The notes beneath the pieces were generated by a model. That model saw nothing but the letters and a program-made list of their open reading frames with translations. It did not search any database and was not told where the DNA came from. The position numbers were made by a program, and so were the translations under genes. Below, piece after piece: positions 6,748 to 11,778 of a stretch of DNA of 11,778 bases. Within the stretch, counting starts at the first letter, position 1; every line of letters starts with the position of its first letter. The DNA lies in the NCBI GenBank assembly GCA_021847535.1, contig JAJZMR010000066.1, forward strand, positions 1-11,778. Direction: 5' to 3'. Source of the stretch: a bacterium. GTDB taxonomy: Bacteria; Babelota; Babeliae; Babelales; Babelaceae.

Positions 6748-7818
6748 ATGCATTCGAGCCTTAAAAATATCCTTTTTTTATCTTTATTTGTTCTATTATG
6801 CGGTTGCAGAAGAAGCATTCATCGCCCAAAGGACCCCTTTTTCCCTGAAATAACCACTTTTTGGTCTGATACCCCTAAAAACCGGTATTATTTACGCAAT
6901 TCTCATTTAGAGCCAATTATTTTTACGGTGTATAATGAATCTTACTTGCGTGCGCAGGAATTGCCCTGCCAAATCCCTTCCCGTGACAATAGCCTTGTAT
7001 ACGAAAAAGTGAAGCTCACGGACGACCTAGAAAAGCTTGTTCGCCAGCTGCAAAGTACGAAAAAAAAGATAAAAAAATTGGATAATTTTCATATTTTAAA
7101 ACAGCGCGATTATAACTATTTAAAACACGCTGGGCTTATGGTCCTGAGGCATAAAGATTACCCATTTGTTGTAAAGCTTTTTATGGAAAACCCAGCAAAT
7201 TTTATAAAACCATTTAATAGGGGTATTGAAGAATGCGCATTCTTCATTATGGGTGGTGGCATGAGCCGCTATCTTGCAGGCTTTACCCGTATCGCCAACA
7301 GAAATGTTGTTCAAAAAAAAATAGAGAGCAACCGGTACTGGAGTGAACTTCTTGATACCCCACGCAAATGGTATTGGCAACCGGAGAAAAACCGTTATTT
7401 TGTTATTCAGGGAAAAAATATAGGCAGAACAACACAAAAAGTGCTTTTGCCTGGAACGTATGCAATAATTTGTGATGCTATTGATGCGCAAGATGGCCAG
7501 GAAAAAAAAATATTAAGCCTTTTAAATAGAATTGATCGAGAAATAGCTATCTCAATCACACAATTTTTAGGCATGTGCATAGACCCAAATGTTAATAATT
7601 TTATGATCGACAAACAAACTAAAAAAATTGTCATTATCGACACAGAGCATTTTTCCACTCTTGTCGGCATCAAAGAACCATTTATAATAAATGATTTTTT
7701 TACCTATTATTCCCGCCTTGCTTTTAAATTTTTTAATAATAAACTCTGCTGCAGTAAAAAACAACGTAACGAATTACAGACAAAACCGCAACCACCTCTT
7801 TACTCGCTAAACCTCTAA
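6748..7818 (+). CDS. Lipoprotein with protein-kinase-like catalytic motifs (356 aa)
   Basis: The start chosen (ATG 6748) gives a textbook lipoprotein signal: a short basic start, hydrophobic ILFLSLFVLL, then L-C-G-C with Cys20 as the lipidated residue. No good Shine-Dalgarno is visible, and a TTG at 6703 would bury the signal. After a charged helical stretch (about 85-112) the protein resembles the kinase-like fold. VVKLF (141-145) could supply the ATP-binding Lys143. DPNVNN (279-284) reproduces the D-x4-N spacing of the catalytic loop, and IVIIDTE (294-300) supplies a metal-binding Asp298 14 residues after Asn284, as in the DFG position. Overall it recalls kinase-like phosphotransferases in the broad sense (PI3/4-kinase, APH-like), but I cannot name a family. 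If active it would phosphorylate a substrate outside the cytoplasm. Its 3' end overlaps dnaA by 12 nt, tail to tail. Confidence 0.72.
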   Translation: MHSSLKNILFLSLFVLLCGCRRSIHRPKDPFFPEITTFWSDTPKNRYYLRNSHLEPIIFTVYNESYLRAQELPCQIPSRDNSLVYEKVKLTDDLEKLVRQLQSTKKKIKKLDNFHILKQRDYNYLKHAGLMVLRHKDYPFVVKLFMENPANFIKPFNRGIEECAFFIMGGGMSRYLAGFTRIANRNVVQKKIESNRYWSELLDTPRKWYWQPEKNRYFVIQGKNIGRTTQKVLLPGTYAIICDAIDAQDGQEKKILSLLNRIDREIAISITQFLGMCIDPNVNNFMIDKQTKKIVIIDTEHFSTLVGIKEPFIINDFFTYYSRLAFKFFNNKLCCSKKQRNELQTKPQPPLYSLNL

Positions 7819-9266
7819 AAGCTTTTCTAGTTCAATTAAAACTTGTTGTAATTGGGCGTCATTCTTTTGGGAATCATTAATTTTTTCATATGCATGAAGC
7901 ACGGTTGTATGGTCCTTGCGTGCTAAAAAGGCGCCTATTTCTTTTAAAGATTTATGCGTATGCTTTTTCATAAGATAAAAAGCTATATGCCGAGCCCGCG
8001 ATATCTCTTTATCACGTTTTTCAGATCTCAATTCGGCCAGCGAAACACTCAAATGATTCATAACACATCGTGCTATTTTAGGTAAGTCGACAACAATACG
8101 TTGCTGCATAGTCGTATTTTTAAATAACACCTTATCAACAAGCTCTTGCGTGATCGGTTGCCGTGTCAATGATGCACAAGCAAGGACACGAATTAATGCC
8201 CCTTCAAGTTCACGAATACTTGATGTCACTGACCGAGCAATAGATTCTGCAACACTGTCCGGGAGTGACTCTTGGTACAATTCAGCCTTTTTTTTCACAA
8301 TCGCTATTTTCGTTTCCAATGTCGGCATAGAAATATCGGCAACTAATCCCCATTCTAAGCGTGAACGCATGCGCTGAGCAAGCCCCGCCATTTCTCCTGG
8401 CAGCGCATCACTCGTGCAGACAATTTGCTTTCGCGCCTGATGCAATGTATTAAAAATATGAAAAAAGGCCTCTTGTGTCTGCTCTTTATGAGAAATAAAT
8501 TGAATATCATCCATTAACAAAACATCAATATTTTTATACTTAGACTCAAAAAAATGTGTTTTATTAAATCTAATAGCATGAATAAATTCCTGCACAAACC
8601 GGTCTGCTGTTTGATAAACAATAACGGCTTTTTTATTCTCTTTTTTGATCATATGGCCAATAGCATGCAAAAGGTGTGTTTTGCCTAACCCTGATGGCCC
8701 ATACATAAAAAAAGGATTATATAACAGACCTGGTTTTTCAGCTGCCGCAACGGCAGCCGCGTACGCAAGAGAATTACTCGGCCCAACAACAAAGTATCAA
8801 ATGTATACGCCTCATGCAGAGTCGCACGCTGTTGTTGTTTTTCGTAGCGAACAAGCCTATTGGCCGAACTGCCCTTGGATAGACTATGACGAGTATGGCC
8901 CACAGCGATGTTTGGCGCAACGGTTGCCTCATGTGCATGAATAACTCGAGCGGGAACAATTGAAGGATCTTCCAACGTTTTTTTGACAAGTTCCGGCTGT
9001 GGAACCGCATCAACAAACTCAATCACCAGCCCCTGCTCGTTCAATAGCCGGGCAAGATGCGTGTGTAATAAAATAGTATAATTTTTTATTATCCAATTTT
9101 TAATAAATTGATTAGGTGCCTTTAAATAGAGAATTTTTTTTTGATTATCCCATAAAAGACACGAGACGGCCTTAAACCAAGTTTCTACAACAGGGTTGCC
9201 GGCCTCTTCTCGAGCAATAGATAAAAAATCATTCCAAATTTGGGTAACCACAGCATTCCCGTACAT
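7807..9266 (-). pseudogene. dnaA: Chromosomal replication initiator DnaA, interrupted by a -1 frameshift
   Basis: DnaA binds the origin and opens DNA to start replication. The first part (ATG 9266, no clear Shine-Dalgarno) holds domain I (WNDFLSIAREEAGNP, APNQFIKNWI) and a linker, up to YTFDT at residue 158. It then leaves frame and ends at 8685. The second part, in the -1 frame from about 8795, continues exactly as the family should: FVVGPSN, YNPFFMYG, Walker A GPSGLGKTH, Walker B LLMDDIQFI, sensor 1 TSD, the RMRSRLEWG box with the arginine finger, sensor 2 SSIRELEGAL, and domain IV ending with RKDHTTVLHAYEKI. Rejoined length is about 486 aa, normal. No residue is missing; adding one base in ACTTTG (minus strand, 8795-8790) repairs the gene. 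This is either a real recent mutation or a sequence error; all motifs downstream are intact, which argues against long decay. Confidence 0.93.
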
Positions 9267-9286
9267 TTTTTTTTAAATGGATCATC

Positions 9287-9315
9287 AATGTACCAAAAAT
9301 TAACTGATTCCTCAA
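9287..9315 (-). promoter_or_regulatory. Possible dnaA promoter
   Basis: TTGAGG (9315-9310), a 17-nt spacer and TACATT (9292-9287) on the minus strand. The leader to the ATG at 9266 would be only about 14 nt and contains no Shine-Dalgarno, just an A-run. No DnaA boxes (TTATCCACA-like) were found here, so this does not look like an origin. Confidence 0.35.
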
Positions 9316-9366
9316 TGTTTTTTTTATGAAAAATGGTTTTAAATTCGCAGTAAAATAGCCTTTATC

Positions 9367-9951
9367 TTAATGCTTTTTTTCTGTAGGATTATCATCGTCA
9401 GCACCGTATAACAAGTTTTCTCCAGCAATGATCCCAGCCGACGCCGCCGCTGCAAGGCCGGCAGCTTTCAGAGTATCTAACATGAGCCGCAGTTGTAACC
9501 ATCGTTTTAAATCCTGGACAGCCTTGTCGTGCCCCGCCCTGGCTTGTTCACGTTCTTTCTCCCACTGCTTTTTACGCTCTTCATACCGTTCTCGCTCTTG
9601 AGCTCTTCGATCCATTTCTTCAAGGGTTTGAGAGTTAAAATCAGCTCTGTCCTTTATGGCCCACTTTCTGTCGAATTGTCCCCAAGCAATATTATTGTTT
9701 GCAACCTCAATTTGTTGCTTCAAGAGTTGCTGCTCTTTCAGCAACTGTTCTTGCCCCTTCATGAACGCAATATTATTTTTTATCGCAACTCTACGGGGAC
9801 TCGGCAAAGCATTTTTTGCAGGACCATAATAAAAACGCGCAAGCTGTCGCCCGAGGGGCCTCATTCCTGCACTACCCATGCCATAAAGAGACAAAAGAGG
9901 CAAACAAAACAATAGGGTGATAATTTTTTTTATAGTCATTTTTATAGTCAT
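9367..9951 (-). CDS. Secreted or membrane-anchored coiled-coil protein, function unknown (194 aa)
   Basis: No family recognised. The ATG at 9951 has AAAGG seven bases upstream. The first 24 nt are a near-perfect doubling of ATGACTATAAAA, giving MTIKMTIKK, so a second start lies at 9939. Then comes a signal sequence (IITLLFCLPLLSLYGMGSAG). Residues about 65-86 (QEQLLKEQQLLKQQIEVANNN) and 107-150 (rich in E, R, K and Q, with heptad-like spacing) should form coiled coils. Residues 157-178 are an Ala/Gly-rich hydrophobic helix (AAGLAAAASAGIIAG) that could insert in or pack on a membrane, followed by an acidic-then-basic tail. It is probably a periplasmic or envelope structural protein. It is read from a perfect-consensus promoter whose -35 lies close to an insertion sequence. 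Confidence 0.72.
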   Translation of the reverse strand: MTIKMTIKKIITLLFCLPLLSLYGMGSAGMRPLGRQLARFYYGPAKNALPSPRRVAIKNNIAFMKGQEQLLKEQQLLKQQIEVANNNIAWGQFDRKWAIKDRADFNSQTLEEMDRRAQERERYEERKKQWEKEREQARAGHDKAVQDLKRWLQLRLMLDTLKAAGLAAAASAGIIAGENLLYGADDDNPTEKKH

Positions 9952-10003
9952 AACGATACCTTTTTTTAATTTTTACTCTATTTATATCCTCTATAACAAC
10001 TTA

Positions 10004-10033
10004 ATTATATCAAAATTTAAATATTAATGTCAA
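10004..10033 (-). promoter_or_regulatory. Perfect-consensus sigma70-type promoter for the coiled-coil protein
   Basis: On the minus strand TTGACA (10033-10028), an 18-nt spacer and TATAAT (10009-10004) match both boxes 6/6. The leader is about 45 nt and ends with AAAGG. The -35 touches the left 17-bp direct repeat that flanks the insertion sequence. Confidence 0.75.
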
Positions 10034-10049
10034 ATACTGTTGCCGCAAA
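10033..10049 (+). repeat. Left copy of the 17-bp direct repeat flanking the insertion sequence
   Basis: AATACTGTTGCCGCAAA here and AATACTGTTACCGCAAA at 11494-11510 differ at one base. They lie 7 and 6 nt outside the two ends of the element, in the same orientation. This may be the remains of a long target-site duplication, or a preferred target present on both sides. Confidence 0.7.
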
Positions 10050-10055
10050 TGTTAA

Positions 10056-10100
10056 AACTCTATGAAAATGTCCGGTATGAACTTTTTAGAAATGTCGTGT
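10056..10100 (+). repeat. Left end of the insertion sequence with two related 21-bp motifs
   Basis: AACTCTATGAAAATGTCCGGT (10056-10076; 20 of its 21 bases are inside the element) and a relative at 10080-10100 that keeps AACT, AGAAATGTC and GT form a 24-bp-period doublet. They are inverse complements of the right-end doublet, and are therefore likely transposase binding sites. Confidence 0.75.
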
Positions 10101-10137
10101 AAAAGGAAGAAAAAAGGAAAGATGGGCAAAGCCCCCT

Positions 10138-10179
10138 AAAAAAAGTTAGTTTTGTGAGTGTAAAATCCATAAAACTAAC
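10138..10179 (-). terminator. Intrinsic terminator acting on minus-strand transcription, inside the insertion sequence
   Basis: GTTAGTTTT (10145-10153) and AAAACTAAC (10171-10179) form a perfect 9-bp stem with a 17-nt loop. Read on the minus strand it is followed by seven T (10144-10138), the layout of a Rho-independent terminator. It would stop transcripts running out of the element toward the coiled-coil gene. In the plus-strand transposase mRNA the same hairpin lies just upstream of the ribosome site. Confidence 0.6.
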
Positions 10180-10196
10180 CTAAAAGGGAGCCATGC

Positions 10197-11456
10197 ATGG
10201 AGTATTATAACATGAGTAAAAAAGAACTCGATCAAATTGAGCTATTTGGATTGCTGAAAAGAGGGAAGCTAACGCAGGCAAAAGTAGCGGAATTGTGTGC
10301 GCTGAGCGTGCGGCAAGTTGGCAGGAAATTGAAGCGATTTGTTGAATTGGGCGCACGCGGGCTGAAGCATGCGCTACGCGGCGACCCGGGAAATCGTGGA
10401 ATAAAGAAAGAATTGGCAGATGATATTGTGAAATTATTTGAAGAAATTTACCGTGATTATGGGCCAACATTATTTGCAGAGAAGCTTGAAGAGCGTCATG
10501 GCATAAAGATTGATCATGAAACGGTCAGAAGATTACTTATTAAACGAGGGGTATATGAACCGAACAGAAAAAAATCAGTGAGACGAAGTCGACGAGAGCC
10601 GAAGCATCATTGTGGAGAAATGGTGCAACTGGATGGCTCAGAGCATATCTGGTTTGGAAACGATTACAGTACGCTTATAGTCTTCATAGACGATGCTACT
10701 AAAGAAACATTTGCGCGATTTGCACCAGAAAGTACACAAGGAGTTGCAGAAACCTACAGGTTATTTCTTAAAAAATATGGTCGACCTATGAAAATTTATT
10801 GTGATCGAGGGAAAGTCTTTAAGGTAAATAATAGCAAAAATAATGCTACGCATACGCAGTTCAAGCGCATGAATGATGAGCTGGAAGTGGAGCTTTCATA
10901 TGCATTAAGTCCGCAGGCTAAAGGCCGAGTTGAGCGAGTAAATAGAACATTGCAAGATCGATTAGTAAAAGAACTAAAATTGCGTAGTATTACGACGATT
11001 GATCAAGCCAATGCTATCCTTGATGAATTTCTCAGTAGCTTTAACGAAAAATTTAAGGTAAGACCTAAAAACAATGCTTCTTTATACCGATCCATCGATG
11101 GATATAATCTGAATTATATACTTTGCTACAAATATCAGCGTAAACTAAATAATGATTATACTATTTCTTATAAAAATAGATGTATTCAACTTATTGCAAG
11201 AAAGCAGCAAGTCATGACATATCCGCATGATACTATCGACGTTTATGAGGCATTTGATAGCACCATATCGTTGTGGAAAAAGGGAAATTCACTTGATTTT
11301 AAAGAAATCGTTAAGCAAAAATCCCCAAAACCTAGCCAAAATTTTGTTGATGAGGTAATCACCAGTAAGAGGACGACTCCTCGTAAACCACCTAAAAATC
11401 ACCCTTGGCGAGGAAATGGCTTGAATTTTGAAATAAGAAAAACAGGACATTTCTAA
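10197..11456 (+). CDS. ISNCY-family DDE transposase (419 aa)
   Basis: It catalyses cutting and joining at the element's ends. Residues 14-60 contain a helix-turn-helix (LTQAKVAELCALSVRQVGRKL), 70-120 a second DNA-binding region (YGPTLFAEKLEERHGI, ETVRRLLIKRG), and about 135-260 the RNase H-like integrase core. Visible catalytic acidic residues are Asp146 in MVQLDGSEHIWFG, Asp203 in IYCDRGKVF and Glu246 in AKGRVERVNRTLQDRLVKEL. The C-terminal 150 residues include ARKQQV and basic segments and end inside the right inverted repeat. Length is normal and nothing is broken, so it may be active. ATG 10197 is used because GGGAG (10186-10190) lies six bases before it; the ATG at 10193 is out of frame and soon stops. 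Confidence 0.93.
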   Translation: MEYYNMSKKELDQIELFGLLKRGKLTQAKVAELCALSVRQVGRKLKRFVELGARGLKHALRGDPGNRGIKKELADDIVKLFEEIYRDYGPTLFAEKLEERHGIKIDHETVRRLLIKRGVYEPNRKKSVRRSRREPKHHCGEMVQLDGSEHIWFGNDYSTLIVFIDDATKETFARFAPESTQGVAETYRLFLKKYGRPMKIYCDRGKVFKVNNSKNNATHTQFKRMNDELEVELSYALSPQAKGRVERVNRTLQDRLVKELKLRSITTIDQANAILDEFLSSFNEKFKVRPKNNASLYRSIDGYNLNYILCYKYQRKLNNDYTISYKNRCIQLIARKQQVMTYPHDTIDVYEAFDSTISLWKKGNSLDFKEIVKQKSPKPSQNFVDEVITSKRTTPRKPPKNHPWRGNGLNFEIRKTGHF

Positions 11457-11487
11457 TGAGTTTAACTACCGGACATTTTTAATGAGT
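11442..11487 (+). repeat. Right end of the insertion sequence with two 20-bp tandem motifs
   Basis: ACAGGACATTTCTAATGAGT (11442-11461) and ACCGGACATTTTTAATGAGT (11468-11487) differ at two bases and repeat with a 26-bp period. Each includes GGACATTT and TAATGAGT. They are inverse to the left-end motifs, which have a 24-bp period. Confidence 0.85.
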
Positions 11488-11493
11488 CCCAAC

Positions 11494-11510
11494 AATACTG
11501 TTACCGCAAA
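11494..11510 (+). repeat. Right copy of the 17-bp direct repeat flanking the insertion sequence
   Basis: AATACTGTTACCGCAAA, one mismatch from 10033-10049. The bases immediately around the two copies do not match, which is unusual for a simple target-site duplication. Confidence 0.7.
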
Positions 11511-11579
11511 GTCAGCGCTCACGCACCAAAAAAATGAACAATAAGGCATTTTCATCTTAAGAAAGAACTGGTGCATTGA

Positions 11580-11607
11580 TTGAAGAACAATCGCAACAGA
11601 TTGTAAT
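11580..11607 (+). promoter_or_regulatory. Possible promoter with dyad symmetries, upstream of the last gene
   Basis: TTGAAG (11580-11585), a 16-nt spacer and TGTAAT (11602-11607) are -35/-10 candidates. Within and around them GATTG (11578-11582), ACAATC (11587-11592) and GATTGT (11599-11604) allow two mutually exclusive small hairpins. The leader to 11682 would be about 68 nt. The rest of 11488-11681 holds no gene that I can see. Confidence 0.35.
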
Positions 11608-11643
11608 AAAGTGATCCAAAGATTTGATAAAAAAACACAAAAA

Positions 11644-11696
11644 GGCTACGCTATTCAAAAACTATCTAATCAAGGAAAGTAATGAAGAACGTAGCC
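11644..11696 (+). repeat. 7-bp inverted repeat enclosing a ribosome site and start codon
   Basis: GGCTACG (11644-11650) and CGTAGCC (11690-11696) can pair across a 39-nt loop that contains the AAGGA site (11672-11676) and the ATG at 11682. In mRNA this could limit initiation; in DNA it could be an end of a mobile element. Confidence 0.4.
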
Positions 11697-11778
11697 GCTA
11701 TTAAATTACATGATTCTAAAAAATTCACAACATTTCTTGAATCGCTTGATGCTGTAAATGATTTGAGGAATAAGCATG
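11682..11778 (+). CDS. Start of a gene cut by the window edge, possibly an ISAs1/H-repeat-type transposase
   Basis: ATG at 11682 with AAGGA five bases upstream opens a frame that runs to the window end (32 codons). The visible protein, MKNVAAIKLHDSKKFTTFLE then SLDAVNDLRNKH, has an F-x-x-x-L-x-x-V-x-D-x-R pattern like the DDE_Tnp_1-associated N-terminus of ISAs1-type transposases, where a G-x-x-H-P-L motif should follow. The match is short and the family call is tentative. A transposase would make this a cluster of two mobile elements. Confidence 0.5.
   Translation, partial: MKNVAAIKLHDSKKFTTFLESLDAVNDLRNKH

Larger units (their letters stand above)
10057..11487 (+). mobile_element. Complete ISNCY-type insertion sequence (about 1.43 kb)
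   Basis: One long transposase gene fills the element. Imperfect inverted ends read ACTC-x-AT-x-AAAATGTCCGGTA on the left and, reversed, ACTCATTAAAAATGTCCGGTA on the right. Each end holds a second, internal copy of the motif. The transposase stop lies inside the right end (its last residues, KTGHF, are encoded by it), which is compact and typical of an intact element. The long imperfect flanking repeats recall the IS1202 branch of ISNCY, which makes target duplications of more than 20 bp; that family assignment is from memory and the duplication here is not clean. Confidence 0.82.

Noticed and set aside
7120..7764. Three minus-strand frames over the kinase-like gene
   Set aside because: They are antisense to a gene with a signal peptide and catalytic motifs; composition is that of a shadow frame.
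8785..8800. Programmed -1 frameshift in dnaA
   Set aside because: There is no X-XXY-YYZ slippery heptamer in the correct phase and no clear stimulatory stem, so mutation or sequence error is simpler.
8774..9022. Open frames in other phases across dnaA (8150-8377 plus, 8645-8944 plus, 8774-9022 minus)
   Set aside because: They overlap conserved DnaA sequence in the proper frames and have no ribosome site or recognisable protein.
9267..9366. Replication origin next to dnaA
   Set aside because: No DnaA-box-like 9-mers (TTATCCACA type) were seen on either strand in the adjacent non-coding DNA.
10030..10057. A dif site at the IS left flank
   Set aside because: Only the right-arm-like AAATGTTAAA matches; the left arm and centre do not, so it is kept only as a test idea in the findings.
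10124..10134. GGGC-AAA-GCCC hairpin in the IS as a terminator for plus-strand transcription
   Set aside because: The stem is only 4 bp and is followed by A, not T, on the plus strand.
1..11778. CRISPR arrays, tRNA and rRNA genes
   Set aside because: No spaced direct-repeat array, no cloverleaf with T-loop GTTCRA and no conserved rRNA stretches were recognised by eye.

Overview
The window is AT-rich and gene-dense, and looks like a chromosomal piece of a Gram-negative bacterium with a reduced, host-associated style of genome. The evidence is as follows. There is a LolC/E-type inner-membrane permease remnant and there are lipobox or signal-peptide proteins, which imply an outer membrane. Housekeeping proteins (RpiB, PGK, DnaA) are recognisable but divergent. 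Convergent genes overlap at their stops (1139-1142, 7807-7818). Several proteins have no family I recognise. This style fits the candidate phylum Dependentiae (TM6) or a similar intracellular lineage; that placement is inference from protein style only.

Layout. 1-1142 (+): 3' part of a gene for a membrane-associated FtsH-like AAA protein whose ATPase motifs are all degenerate. 1139-1597 (-): ribose-5-phosphate isomerase B. 1697-2889 (+): a LolC/LolE-like permease broken by a frameshift and apparent small deletion near 2582, followed after 1 nt by a divergent phosphoglycerate kinase (2891-3946). 3954-5654 (-): a 54-codon gene with its own promoter, an EamA-type transporter and a cysteine-rich protein of unknown role. 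5831-6499 (-): an exported membrane protein with three exact 21-bp coding repeats. 6500-6747 is a divergent promoter region with a 10-bp inverted repeat touching both promoters. 6748-7818 (+): a lipoprotein with protein-kinase-like catalytic motifs. 7807-9266 (-): dnaA, interrupted by a -1 frameshift near 8790. 9367-9951 (-): a secreted coiled-coil protein behind a perfect-consensus sigma70-type promoter. 10057-11487: a complete ISNCY-type insertion sequence with doubled end motifs, flanked by 17-bp near-identical direct repeats. 11682-end: the start of another gene, possibly a second transposase.

How the parts relate. RpiB and PGK are central carbon enzymes, apparently kept while neighbouring genes decay. 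Both broken genes (Lol permease, dnaA) could reflect real pseudogenisation or assembly indels; the dnaA lesion is a clean 1-nt event that restores perfect consensus when reversed, while the permease also lacks about ten conserved residues. No CRISPR array, tRNA or rRNA was seen. I did not find a clear novel multi-gene system. The most unusual items are the pseudo-ATPase, the lipid-anchored kinase-like protein, the divergent PGK and the flanks of the IS.
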